A DNA stretch of 64,000 nt, from NCBI GenBank assembly GCA_000430305.1, contig ASZZ01000005.1, positions 1-64,000 of the forward strand. Direction: 5' to 3'. Positions 44,268 to 58,387 of this stretch are shown piece by piece. Every line of letters begins with the position of its first letter. Positions within the stretch are counted from its first letter, which is position 1. The notes under the pieces were generated by a model. The model did not search any database, was not told the DNA's origin, and saw nothing but the letters and a program-made list of their open reading frames with translations. The translations under genes were made by a program, and so were the position numbers. Origin of the DNA: Streptococcus mitis 17/34 (GTDB lineage: Bacteria > Bacillota > Bacilli > Lactobacillales > Streptococcaceae).

Positions 44268-45814
44268 ATGACTAAACGCGCTTTAATCAGCGTCTCAGAC
44301 AAAGCGGGCATTGTTGAATTTGCCCAAGAACTCAAAAAACTTGGTTGGGAGATTATCTCGACAGGTGGAACCAAGGTTACCCTTGATAATGCTGGGGTAA
44401 ATACCATTGCGATTGATGATGTGACCGGTTTTCCAGAGATGATGGACGGTCGTGTTAAGACCCTTCATCCAAATATACACGGTGGACTCCTCGCTCGTCG
44501 TGACTTGGATAGTCACCTGGAAGCGGCCAAAGACAATCAAATCGAGCTCATTGACCTTGTAGTGGTCAATCTCTATCCCTTTAAAGAAACGATTCTCAAA
44601 CCAGACGTAACTTACGCTGATGCAGTTGAAAACATCGATATCGGTGGGCCATCTATGCTTCGCTCGGCAGCGAAGAATCATGCCAGTGTTACAGTTGTGG
44701 TAGACCCTGCTGACTATGCAGTGATTTTGGACGAATTGTCAGCAAATAGAGAAACTACTTATGAAACTCGCCAACGTTTAGCAGCCAAGGTTTTCCGTCA
44801 CACAGCAGCTTATGATGCCTTGATTGCGGAATATTTCACAGTTCAAGTAGGTGAAAGCAAACCAGAAAAGCTCACTTTGACCTATGATCTCAAACAAGCC
44901 ATGCGTTACGGTGAGAACCCTCAACAAGACGCGGACTTTTACCAGAAAGCTTTGCCGACTGATTACTCCATTGCTTCAGCCAAACAGCTCAACGGGAAAG
45001 AATTGTCCTTCAACAATATCCGCGATGCGGATGCTGCCATTCGTATTATCCGTGACTTCAAAGACCGTCCAGCCGTTGTGGCCCTCAAACACATGAACCC
45101 ATGTGGAATCGGTCAAGCTGACGACATCGAAACTGCTTGGGACTATGCTTATGAGTCTGATCCAGTCTCAATTTTCGGTGGTATTGTCGTTCTCAACCGT
45201 GAGGTGGACGCTGCGACTGCTGAGAAGATGCACGGCGTTTTCCTTGAAATCATCATCGCACCAAGCTATACGGATGAAGCGCTAGCCATTTTGACCAACA
45301 AAAAGAAAAACTTGCGCATCCTTGCCTTGCCATTTGACGCTCAAGAGGCTAGTGAAGTGGAGGCAGAATACACAGGTGTGGTTGGTGGGCTTCTCGTACA
45401 AAACCAAGACGTGGTCAAAGAAAGTCCAGCTGACTGGCAAGTGGTGACCAAACGCCAGCCGACCGAGACAGAAGCAACAGCCCTTGAGTTCGCTTGGAAG
45501 GCTATCAAGTACGTTAAATCAAACGGTATCATTGTGACCAATGACCACATGACACTTGGTGTGGGACCAGGACAAACTAACCGTGTAGCTTCTGTTCGTA
45601 TCGCCATCGAACAAGCCAAAGACCGTCTTGACGGTGCCGTCCTTGCTTCAGATGCCTTCTTCCCATTTGCGGATAACGTGGAAGAAATCGCCAAAGCAGG
45701 AATCAAGCTATCATCCAGCCTGGAGGCTCAGTCCGTGACCAAGAGTCTATCGAAGCTGCGGATAAATACGGCTTGACTATGGTCTTCACAGGCGTGAGAC
45801 ATTTTAGACATTAA
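44268..45814 (+). CDS. purH: PurH, AICAR transformylase / IMP cyclohydrolase (frameshifted near the end)
   Basis: This bifunctional enzyme carries out the last two steps to IMP. The N-terminal cyclohydrolase ([35 protein letters not shown]) and the transformylase ([31 protein letters not shown]) are present. A missing G at about 45707 shifts the last 35 codons. The correct end [16 protein letters not shown]...GVRHFRH ends at 45814, giving about 515 residues. ATG 44268 is preferred to 44253, which lies before the ribosome site. A terminator follows. Confidence 0.93.
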
Positions 45815-45821
45815 GAAGATG

Positions 45822-45853
45822 AAAGGGAAGAAAACAGTTTCTTTCCTTTTTTT
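45822..45853 (+). terminator. Terminator after purH
   Basis: AAAGGGAAGAAA/TTTCTTTCCTTT stem followed by T-rich sequence. It separates purC-purH from purD-purB. Confidence 0.8.
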
Positions 45854-45881
45854 GGTTTAAAATGCTAAGTGAAACAAGATT

Positions 45882-45904
45882 AAAGCGAACATTTATGGTA
45901 TAAT
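45882..45904 (+). promoter_or_regulatory. purD promoter with PurBox
   Basis: AAAGCGAACATT (45882-45893) matches the PurR site core CGAACWWT. It lies directly before an extended -10 TATAAT (45899-45904, preceded by TGG). Confidence 0.6.
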
Positions 45905-45936
45905 GTTAGTAAATAATTCGCAAAAGAGGTTGGAAG

Positions 45937-47301
45937 ATGAAGCTGTTAGTTGTCGGTTCGGGTGGTCGTGAACATGCGATTGCTAAGAAGTTGCTTGAAT
46001 CAAAAGACGTTGAAAAGGTCTTTGTAGCTCCTGGGAATGACGGGATGACTCTGGATGGTCTGGAATTAGTAAATATCTCTATTTCCGAACATTCTGCATT
46101 GATTGAATTTGCAAAAGCTAACGACATCGCTTGGACCTTCATTGGGCCAGATGATGCCCTTGCTGCTGGAATCGTGGATGATTTTAACCAAGCTGGGCTC
46201 AAGGCTTTTGGTCCGACCAAGGCTGCGGCTGAGCTGGAGTGGTCCAAGGAGTTTGCTAAGGAAATCATGATCAAATACGGTGTTCCGACAGCAGCCTATG
46301 GCACATTTTCAGATTTCGAGGAAGCCAAGGCATACATAGAGGAGAAAGGCGCTCCAATCGTGGTCAAGGCAGACGGATTAGCTCTTGGAAAAGGTGTCGT
46401 CGTTGCTGAGACGGTTGAGCAAGCAGTCGAAGTCGCTCACGAGATGCTTTTGGACAATAAATTCGGGGACTCAGGTGCGCGTGTGGTTATTGAGGAATTC
46501 CTTGAAGGAGAGGAATTTTCACTTTTTGCCTTTGTCAATGGGGACAAATTCTACATCATGCCAACAGCTCAGGACCACAAACGTGCTTACGATGGCGACA
46601 AGGGTCCTAACACGGGCGGGATGGGTGCCTATGCGCCAGTTCCACACTTTCCAGAGAGTGTAGTTGATACAGCGGTGGAGACTATTGTCAAGCCAGTACT
46701 AGAAGGCATGATTCAGGAAGGTCGCCTTTATCTGGGTGTCCTTTACGCAGGTCTTATCTTGACAGCTGATGGGCCTAAGGTTATCGAGTTTAACGCTCGC
46801 TTTGGAGATCCTGAAACTCAGATTATCTTGCCTCGTTTGACATCTGACTTTGCACAAAATATCACAGATATCCTAGATGGCAAGGAGCCTAGGATCACGT
46901 GGCTGGAAAAGGGTGTGACTCTGGGTGTGGTTGTCGCATCCAAGGGCTACCCGTTAGACTATAAAAAGGGTGTGGAATTGCCAGCTAAAACCGATGGCGG
47001 CATCATCACCTACTATGCAGGGGCTAAGTTTGCGGAAAATAGCAGAGCACTGCTATCCAACGGCGGACGTGTCTATATGCTGGTTACCACAGCCGACACC
47101 GTCAAAGAAGCCCAAGATACCATCTACCAAGAACTCGCCCAACAAAAAACAGAAGGCCTCTTTTACCGAACAGATATCGGAAGCAAGGCAATTGATAAAG
47201 ATATAAGAAAAAGCGACGCAGTCGCCAAACACGATAATGGTCGCCGTTGTGAAAAGACCAGACCATTATCAAAAAAGAAGAAAAGGAAAAATTATGATTA
47301 A
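45937..47301 (+). CDS. purD: PurD, GAR synthetase (C terminus longer than usual)
   Basis: PurD ligates glycine to phosphoribosylamine. ATP-grasp motifs are visible: [15 protein letters not shown] at the start, [27 protein letters not shown] and [13 protein letters not shown]. The family length is about 420 residues, and homology ends around [13 protein letters not shown]. The frame runs 34 residues further, through a hairpin (GATAATGGTC...AGACCATTATC) and into the purE ribosome site. A lost base near 47190-47200 is a likely cause, but a true extension cannot be excluded. Raw length is 454 residues. Confidence 0.9.
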   Translation: MKLLVVGSGGREHAIAKKLLESKDVEKVFVAPGNDGMTLDGLELVNISISEHSALIEFAKANDIAWTFIGPDDALAAGIVDDFNQAGLKAFGPTKAAAELEWSKEFAKEIMIKYGVPTAAYGTFSDFEEAKAYIEEKGAPIVVKADGLALGKGVVVAETVEQAVEVAHEMLLDNKFGDSGARVVIEEFLEGEEFSLFAFVNGDKFYIMPTAQDHKRAYDGDKGPNTGGMGAYAPVPHFPESVVDTAVETIVKPVLEGMIQEGRLYLGVLYAGLILTADGPKVIEFNARFGDPETQIILPRLTSDFAQNITDILDGKEPRITWLEKGVTLGVVVASKGYPLDYKKGVELPAKTDGGIITYYAGAKFAENSRALLSNGGRVYMLVTTADTVKEAQDTIYQELAQQKTEGLFYRTDIGSKAIDKDIRKSDAVAKHDNGRRCEKTRPLSKKKKRKNYD

Positions 47302-47785
47302 ACCAGTAATTTCCATTATTATGGGCTCAAAATCAGATTGGGCAACCATGCAAAAAACAGCTGAAGTTTTAGACCGCTTCGGTGTAGCCTACGAAAAGAA
47401 AGTTGTTTCTGCCCACCGGACACCAGACCTCATGTTCAGACATGCGGAGGAGGCTCGTAGCCGTGGCATCAAGGTCATTATCGCAGGTGCTGGTGGCGCA
47501 GCCCATTTGCCAGGAATGGTCGCAGCCAAAACAACCCTTCCTGTCATCGGTGTACCTGTCAAATCGCGCGCTCTTAGTGGCGTGGATTCGCTCTACTCTA
47601 TCGTACAGATGCCAGGTGGTGTGCCTGTTGCGACGATGGCTATCGGTGAAGCAGGAGCGACAAATGCGGCCCTCTTTGCCCTCCGTCTCCTTTCAGTAGA
47701 GGACCAGGCTATTGCTACAGCATTAGCAGATTTCGCAGAAGAGCAAGGAAAAATCGCAGAGGAGTCTACCAATGAGCTCATCTAA
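47294..47785 (+). CDS. purE: PurE, N5-CAIR mutase
   Basis: PurE shifts the carboxylate of N5-CAIR to give CAIR. The 163-residue octameric enzyme has the substrate loops [20 protein letters not shown] and [14 protein letters not shown]. The start at 47294 follows AAAGGAAA; a frame opening at 47237 has no conserved residues. It overlaps purK by 14 bases. Confidence 0.94.
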   Translation: MIKPVISIIMGSKSDWATMQKTAEVLDRFGVAYEKKVVSAHRTPDLMFRHAEEARSRGIKVIIAGAGGAAHLPGMVAAKTTLPVIGVPVKSRALSGVDSLYSIVQMPGGVPVATMAIGEAGATNAALFALRLLSVEDQAIATALADFAEEQGKIAEESTNELI

Positions 47786-48845
47786 AACAATCGGAATTAT
47801 CGGTGGCGGTCAGCTGGGGCAGATGATGGCCATTTCTGCTATCTACATGGGGCACAAGGTCATCGCGCTGGATCCTGCAGCGGATTGCCCGGCCTCCCGT
47901 GTAGCGGAAATCATCGTGGCTCCTTATAACGATGTGGATGCCCTCCGTCAGTTGGCTGAGCGATGTGATGTCCTCACCTATGAGTTTGAAAATGTCGATG
48001 CTGACGGTTTGGATGCTGTTATCAAGGATGGGCAGCTCCCTCAAGGAACAAACCTGCTCCGCATTTCACAAAACCGTATCTTTGAGAAGGACTTCCTCTC
48101 AAACAAGGCACAAGTCACTGTGGCACCCTACAAGGTTGTGACTTCGAGCCAAGACTTGGCAGACATTGATCTATCTAAAAACTATGTCCTCAAGACTGCG
48201 ACAGGTGGCTATGATGGACATGGGCAAAAGGTTATTCGCTCGGAAGCAGACTTGGTAGAAGCCTATGCGCTAGCAGATTCAGCAGACTGTGTCTTGGAAG
48301 AATTTGTCAATTTCGACTTGGAGATTTCTGTCATCGTATCTGGGAATGGCAAGGATGTGACGGTTTTCCCAGTTCAGGAAAATATCCACCGCAACAATAT
48401 CCTGTCTAAGACCATTGTCCCTGCTCGCATTTCAGAAAGTTTAGCTGAAAAAGCCAAAGCTATGGCAGTGCGAATCGCAGAACAGCTTAATCTGTCTGGA
48501 ACCCTTTGCGTGGAAATGTTTGCGACGGCAGATGACATCATTGTCAATGAAATCGCCCCACGCCCACACAACTCTGGTCACTACTCTATCGAAGCCTGCG
48601 ACTTCTCTCAGTTTGATACCCATATCTTGGGCGTTCTCGGAGCACCATTACCAGCTATCCACCTGCATGCACCAGCCGTCATGCTCAACGTACTCGGCCA
48701 ACACGTCGAAACCGCTGAAAAGTATGTTGCAGAAAATCCAAGCGCCCACCTCCACATGTATGGTAAAATAGAAGCGAAGCACAACCGCAAGATGGGGCAT
48801 GTGACTTTGTTTAGTGATGTGCCAGATGAGGTAGAGGAGTTTTAG
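47772..48845 (+). CDS. purK: PurK, N5-CAIR synthetase
   Basis: PurK carboxylates AIR with bicarbonate and ATP to N5-CAIR for PurE. The 357-residue ATP-grasp enzyme has [44 protein letters not shown] and [18 protein letters not shown]. The stop is followed two bases later by an unrelated helicase gene, where purB would be expected. Confidence 0.94.
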   Translation: MSSSKTIGIIGGGQLGQMMAISAIYMGHKVIALDPAADCPASRVAEIIVAPYNDVDALRQLAERCDVLTYEFENVDADGLDAVIKDGQLPQGTNLLRISQNRIFEKDFLSNKAQVTVAPYKVVTSSQDLADIDLSKNYVLKTATGGYDGHGQKVIRSEADLVEAYALADSADCVLEEFVNFDLEISVIVSGNGKDVTVFPVQENIHRNNILSKTIVPARISESLAEKAKAMAVRIAEQLNLSGTLCVEMFATADDIIVNEIAPRPHNSGHYSIEACDFSQFDTHILGVLGAPLPAIHLHAPAVMLNVLGQHVETAEKYVAENPSAHLHMYGKIEAKHNRKMGHVTLFSDVPDEVEEF

Positions 48846-48847
48846 AA

Positions 48848-50917
48848 ATGGAAGAAATCGCACAAGTTCTTTGTAATGTTACTGATGAATTGAAAAGTAG
48901 TGAAGTATTTATTGAATTACATCATTATTTAGAAAGTCAGAAGGAGATTCCAGTAGACTCTATTTATTTAATTAGTAAGCCGATAATGGAGTCAAATGAG
49001 TATGAATATGATTATAAAAATGGTTTTTTACTCTTAATTAAGAACCATAAAGTGATGTTCTTTACTACAGATTCTTTAGATAATGATGATTTTATTACAT
49101 TTAAAGAGGATTTTTTGGAGGATACAGGAGCTCTTGCTAGGAAATTCGAATATGTTGGTTTAATAGGTAGAAGTAGAGACTGGAAATCAAAAGGGATTAT
49201 TTCAAGTATTTGCTTGGATGAAGAAACTGATTTTACTCACCTTCTTCAAGAGAATAAATTAGATGAAGTTAATTCCAGAGTATCTAATTTAATTATTTCT
49301 CTATTAACAGGTAGTATAAATAATGTCTCAGAGTTGGATAAGGAACTGTTTTCGCAAGAACAAACCTTATTAGAATCTATTAAGAATAGAATTATGCTTT
49401 TTGATACTAATCAAACAAAGTTTGTTTACAATGAAGATAGTAAGTCACCTATTATTAGGATACAGGGACTAGCAGGCTCAGGAAAAACAGAGTTGTTGTT
49501 GCATAAATTGAAAAAATTATATGTTGAAGATAAGGGAAGTCGTATAGCGTTTACTTGTTTTAACAAGGTATTAGCGGATAAATTAAGAGGCCGTGTGCCA
49601 GAATTTTTTAACTATATGAAGGTTGATGAGCAAATAAATTATCAGAGATTATTTATTGCTTCTAGCTGGGGTTCTGGTCGTTATCCTGATGCTGGATTAT
49701 ATTCAAAGATTTGTGCAAATTATGGTTTAAAATTTCATCCTTTTTCTAGGACAAAGGATAAGAGTGAAATTTGGAAAGAAGCAATTTCAGAATTAACTTC
49801 TTTGACTAATTTTGAGCCAATGTTTGACTATATTTTAATAGATGAAAGTCAAGATTTTGAAAAAGAATATATTGAACTTTGCCAGTTAGTTACTGCAAAA
49901 AAAATATATGTTGCTGGAGATATTTTACAAGATATATTCTCAATTAATAAAGAGACTGAAACAGACTTTCTATTAAACAAAGTTTACCGAACGGATCCTC
50001 GGACAGTACTTTTTTCGCATGTCTTAGGCTTCGGACTATATGAGAACAGAGCGGTTCGATGGTTGAGTGAGGAAGAATGGGTAATGTCAGGATATTCTAT
50101 TGAGGAAGAATCTGCAGATGAGTATGAAATTAGTCGCTCCCCACTAAAAAGATTTGGAGAGGAATTGGATGAAGCGTCGTATAAATCAATTGTTGTAAAA
50201 GAAGAAAATGATTACATCAATGGGGTCATTAATACTGTGAAAGAGTTAAGAGGTCAGTATGAAGGTATACAACCATCTGATATTGCTATAATATACATGA
50301 ACTATGATAGGGAAGCGAGTTCACAAGCTGAGGAAGTCAGTCGACGCTTGTATAAGGAGTTTAATTGGTATTCAGTCATAGCTCCTCATGAGAAAAGGGT
50401 TAATGATAATGATGAAGTACTAATAACAAATGTTAATAATGTGAAAGGACTCGAATTTTCATTTGTTATTATTGTGAACAATCATCGAATTGAAGAAATT
50501 CAAGATTCTAATATAGAACGGGAAGTTAGGCATAGAAATGCGTTGTATATGACTTTAACGAGATCTTTTATATCATCGACATTGATTATATCTGAAAGAT
50601 ACGCTACTAGAGAGTATATTGATCAGATAAAACAATTATCTAATGACTTATATGAACGTGGACCAAGTACAATTGTTCATAAGCCGATTGAAATTATAGA
50701 TGAGAATGAATTATATCATGTAACTCATCAGGAAGTGAAATCTCAGTTTGATATTATTGAAGAATGCTTCGTTGAGCGATCTATAGTTGGGAAGACCCGA
50801 GAAGATATGCTACCAATGCTTATGACAATTCCGGCGATTAAAGACGGAACAACCGAGAAACAAGAGATATTAAAATTGATTATTCAATTAGAACCTATAT
50901 TTAAAATAAAAAAATGA
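48848..50917 (+). CDS. UvrD/Rep-like superfamily 1 helicase, cassette gene 1
   Basis: This 689-residue protein has Walker A GLAGSGKTELLLHKL (about residue 210), Walker B YILIDESQDFEKEY (about 330), a Q-D-I segment AGDILQDIF, VYRTDPRT, motif V NVNNVKGLEFSFVII and motif VI RNALYMTLTRS. The first 190 residues have no motif I recognise. It is far more AT-rich than the purine genes around it, which suggests transfer. It starts two bases after purK and overlaps its partner by four bases. A helicase-plus-partner cassette inside a core operon resembles phage-defence modules, but I cannot match a named system. Confidence 0.8.
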   Translation: MEEIAQVLCNVTDELKSSEVFIELHHYLESQKEIPVDSIYLISKPIMESNEYEYDYKNGFLLLIKNHKVMFFTTDSLDNDDFITFKEDFLEDTGALARKFEYVGLIGRSRDWKSKGIISSICLDEETDFTHLLQENKLDEVNSRVSNLIISLLTGSINNVSELDKELFSQEQTLLESIKNRIMLFDTNQTKFVYNEDSKSPIIRIQGLAGSGKTELLLHKLKKLYVEDKGSRIAFTCFNKVLADKLRGRVPEFFNYMKVDEQINYQRLFIASSWGSGRYPDAGLYSKICANYGLKFHPFSRTKDKSEIWKEAISELTSLTNFEPMFDYILIDESQDFEKEYIELCQLVTAKKIYVAGDILQDIFSINKETETDFLLNKVYRTDPRTVLFSHVLGFGLYENRAVRWLSEEEWVMSGYSIEEESADEYEISRSPLKRFGEELDEASYKSIVVKEENDYINGVINTVKELRGQYEGIQPSDIAIIYMNYDREASSQAEEVSRRLYKEFNWYSVIAPHEKRVNDNDEVLITNVNNVKGLEFSFVIIVNNHRIEEIQDSNIEREVRHRNALYMTLTRSFISSTLIISERYATREYIDQIKQLSNDLYERGPSTIVHKPIEIIDENELYHVTHQEVKSQFDIIEECFVERSIVGKTREDMLPMLMTIPAIKDGTTEKQEILKLIIQLEPIFKIKK

Positions 50918-51696
50918 CAAGATACTATTTAGCGGATGAAAGATTTATAAGAAGTCCATTGAAAGAGACTGCTCAAACATTTGGAGTTAAGAGTAAATTA
51001 GATAAAATGAATAATCTTCATTTTAAAGAAAAAATTGTAATAATTGATTTTCTTCTGTATGTTTATATTCAAGTACTAGAAAAAAAGTTACAACAAAGTA
51101 GAGCCCAGAACAAATTTAGTTTTGAAATTTTAAAGAAACAACATAGATTAGTGCTTTTTTCAGAAGAAAAATTTTTTTCTGTTGCCTTACCCTTTAATAT
51201 ACTATCAAATAATGGTGACTTTTATTTAAAATCATCAAAATATAAAGAAGAAATTACAATAGAAGCCTTGCGAATTTTAAAAATTTTATTCGATAGAATC
51301 ATAATTGAGGACTTGTCATTATCCCTCTTAGATTATGCGATGCTTGCTGAAGATATTTATAAAGATTATTGTGAAGATAATGGAATAATTACAACAAATA
51401 AAGATGTAATAGAAAAATTGTTGTTAGAATTACTAGAGTATGAGTCTTCCTATATTCGATTTGATATTGATTTTAAGAACTGTCGAGATGAAAAGGGAAG
51501 AATGACTGATGCAAGAATTGGCGTACATCCGCCTTATCATTTTGATACAGATTTTCGAGATTCTGTAAGTTTTAAAATTGGTATGGACTATCAGTTGGTG
51601 GAGGAGGACTTTAAGAATATATTTTTTGCAGATGAGGATTGTTTATTTATAAAAAAAGGGTATAAACCCAATGTTTCATATTTTAGGAGAAAATAA
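50914..51696 (+). CDS. Unknown protein, partner of the helicase, cassette gene 2
   Basis: This 260-residue AT-rich protein is not recognised. It is translationally coupled to the helicase (ATGA overlap) and ends four bases before purB. The C-terminal third reads YIRFDIDFKN, then GVHPPYHFDTDFRDSVSF and a final aromatic-rich stretch. The pattern Arg-x-Asp-x-Asp followed by His-Pro-x-x-His recalls DUF2290-like proteins found near helicases, but this is only a resemblance. No signal peptide or membrane helix is seen. The His/Asp pattern could form a metal or nuclease-like site (inference). Confidence 0.65.
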   Translation: MTRYYLADERFIRSPLKETAQTFGVKSKLDKMNNLHFKEKIVIIDFLLYVYIQVLEKKLQQSRAQNKFSFEILKKQHRLVLFSEEKFFSVALPFNILSNNGDFYLKSSKYKEEITIEALRILKILFDRIIIEDLSLSLLDYAMLAEDIYKDYCEDNGIITTNKDVIEKLLLELLEYESSYIRFDIDFKNCRDEKGRMTDARIGVHPPYHFDTDFRDSVSFKIGMDYQLVEEDFKNIFFADEDCLFIKKGYKPNVSYFRRK

Positions 51697-51699
51697 AAA

Positions 51700-52997
51700 A
51701 TGATTATACGTTACTCTCGCCCTGAGATGGCGAACATTTGGAGTGAAGAAAATAAATACCGTGCTTGGCTTGAGGTGGAAATCTTGGCTGACGAGGCATG
51801 GCTGAGTTGGGGGAAATCCCTAAGGAAGATGTGGCTTTGATTCGCGAGAAAGCGGACTTTGACATCGACCGTATTTTGGAAATCGAGCAAGAGACTCGTC
51901 ACGATGTGGTTGCCTTCACGCGTGCGGTTTCTGAGACTCTTGGTGAAGAGCGTAAGTGGGTCCACTATGGTTTGACATCTACCGACGTGGTGGATACGGC
52001 TTACGGTTACCTCTACAAGCAGGCTAACGACATCATCCGTCGTGATCTTGAAAACTTCACCAATATCATCGCTGATAAGGCTAAGGAGCACAAGTTCACC
52101 ATCATGATGGGTCGTACCCACGGTGTGCATGCGGAACCTACAACCTTTGGTTTGAAATTGGCGACTTGGTATAGCGAAATGAAGCGCAACATCGAGCGTT
52201 TCGAGCATGCGGCTGCTGGAGTGGAAGCTGGTAAGATTTCTGGTGCGGTTGGGAACTTTGCCAACATCCCACCATTCGTAGAGCAATACGTCTGTGACAA
52301 ACTGGGTATCCGTGCTCAAGAAATCTCTACACAGGTGCTTCCTCGTGACCTTCACGCTGAGTACTTTGCAGTTCTTGCTAGCATTGCGACTTCAATCGAG
52401 CGTATGGCGACTGAGATTCGTGGCCTGCAAAAGTCTGAACAGCGCGAAGTGGAAGAGTTCTTTGCCAAAGGTCAAAAAGGATCTTCAGCAATGCCTCACA
52501 AACGCAACCCAATCGGTTCTGAAAACATGACAGGTTTGGCACGTGTTATCCGTGGTCACATGATTACGGCTTATGAAAACGTAGCTCTCTGGCACGAACG
52601 TGATATCTCTCACTCATCAGCTGAGCGTATCATCACACCAGATACGACTATTCTGATCGACTACATGCTCAACCGTTTTGGAAACATCGTTAAGAACTTG
52701 ACAGTCTTCCCGGAAAACATGATCCGCAACATGAACTCGACTTTTGGTCTTATCTTTAGCCAACGTGCTATGTTGACCTTGATTGAAAAAGGCATGACTC
52801 GTGAGCAAGCCTATGACTTGGTGCAACCAAAAACAGCCTACTCTTGGGACAATCAAGTAGACTTTAAACCACTTCTTGAGGCAGATCCAGAGGTGACATT
52901 ACGCCTGACTCAAGAGGAAATCGATGAGATCTTCAACCCTCTTTATTACACCAAACGAGTGGATGATATCTTTGAACGTCTTGGACTTGGTGATTAA
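51700..52997 (+). CDS. purB: PurB, adenylosuccinate lyase (frameshifted near the start)
   Basis: PurB splits fumarate from SAICAR and from adenylosuccinate. The start [20 protein letters not shown] at 51700 runs about 33 residues. A missing G at about 51800 (TGGGCTG became TGGCTG) then breaks it, and the frame resumes at [11 protein letters not shown]. Motifs seen are [13 protein letters not shown] (catalytic His) and the flexible signature loop [17 protein letters not shown] (catalytic Ser). Restored length is 432 residues. The ribosome site TTAGGAG lies within the end of the preceding cassette gene. Confidence 0.93.
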
Positions 52998-53003
52998 TTA
53001 AAA

Positions 53004-53042
53004 AAATAAACAGCGAGGTTCACAATCTCGCTGTTTATTTTT
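53004..53042. terminator. Bidirectional terminator between purB and strH
   Basis: AATAAACAGCGAG/CTCGCTGTTTATT stem with A and T tracts on its sides, between convergent genes. Confidence 0.85.
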
Positions 53043-53054
53043 TATCCAAAAGAC

Positions 53055-57351
<4,297 letters not shown>

Positions 57352-58068
57352 TTAGTGATCACGGTCACATGAAATGAATTTGATTTTGTAGTAATCCGCT
57401 CGTTTATATGTTTCGCTGTATGCGAGAACTTGACCAGTAGACTCTAGTTTAGTAGTCTTGGTTTGTAAAACAGTTGGGAATTGTTTATCGACTCCGAGGA
57501 CGGAAGCCGCATGTTCTGGAGTTGGAAATGCTATTTCATTGATTTCTTCAAAATGTTCATCATTCATGTGAATGTGGTAATCCAATTTGAAACGGTTATA
57601 GATAGAACTATAATATTCAAGATTTGGATAATTTGCGTTGATGTATTGTTCTGGAATATAGGATGTGTGGTAGATGTATACAACACCATTTGTTTCGCGG
57701 ATACGTTCAATCTTGTAGTAGAACTGATCACCACGTAACCCAAGTTTCTCTAAGTAGTTTAGTTTATTCCCGCGTTCAATAGAAAGGACGGTAACCTTAT
57801 CATCTTTAGTTTCAAAAACTTCTACATCTGAAAACTCTACGAGTTTGTGTTTGCGTGCGCGTGAAACGAATGTACCCTTTCCTTGTTGGCGGACAATATA
57901 ACCGTCTTTGGCAAGGTCGTTTAAGGCGCGGACAACTGTGATAGAACTAACATCATACATTGCAATCAATTCAGCTTCAGTGTAAAATTTATCTCCACTT
58001 GCAAATTGCCCAGAGATGATTTTGTTCTTTAATTCATCTTTTATATATTGATATTTTGGAATTGCCAT
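57352..58068 (-). CDS. GntR-family regulator (HutC/UTRA type)
   Basis: This 238-residue protein has an N-terminal winged helix (KYQYIKDELKNKIISGQF, TEAELIAMYDVSSITVVRAL, YIVRQQGKGTFVS) and a C-terminal UTRA effector domain, which binds small sugar phosphates or similar ligands. It is divergent from bgaC and the PTS genes, so it probably controls them in response to a galactose- or hexosamine-derived ligand (inference). GAGGTG favours ATG 58068; the frame opens at 58110. Confidence 0.85.
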   Translation of the reverse strand: MAIPKYQYIKDELKNKIISGQFASGDKFYTEAELIAMYDVSSITVVRALNDLAKDGYIVRQQGKGTFVSRARKHKLVEFSDVEVFETKDDKVTVLSIERGNKLNYLEKLGLRGDQFYYKIERIRETNGVVYIYHTSYIPEQYINANYPNLEYYSSIYNRFKLDYHIHMNDEHFEEINEIAFPTPEHAASVLGVDKQFPTVLQTKTTKLESTGQVLAYSETYKRADYYKIKFISCDRDH

Positions 58069-58307
58069 AATTTCACCTCGATTTTCCTTCTCCGTTAAAG
58101 ATTTTACCATAAAAATGGAAAGAATAGTAGTCTTTTGAATAAAAAAATTAGAATAATAGGCTATAAGGTTAAATTACATATAAAAAAGGAGATTTTATAC
58201 ATTTTTATACATGCTAACTACTTGAAGCTCTATGTCTGTAAAATCTATATCTTTATAAGTTTTTTGTGTAAAAGTTGGTAAAAAATGAAAAAAATTGTGA
58301 AAACCTA

Positions 58308-58365
58308 TTGACAAATGCAGGATATTGAGATATATTTACTATATCAACAAATGAAAGCGTGAACT
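58308..58365 (+). promoter_or_regulatory. bgaC promoter with cre-like element
   Basis: TTGACA (58308-58313), 17 bases, TATATT (58331-58336). TGAAAGCGTGAACT (58352-58365) resembles a cre site with two mismatches, placed where CcpA would block elongation. The rest of the 319-base spacer (58069-58387) shows no gene. Confidence 0.55.
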
Positions 58366-58387
58366 TTAATTGTCAGAAGGTAATAAC

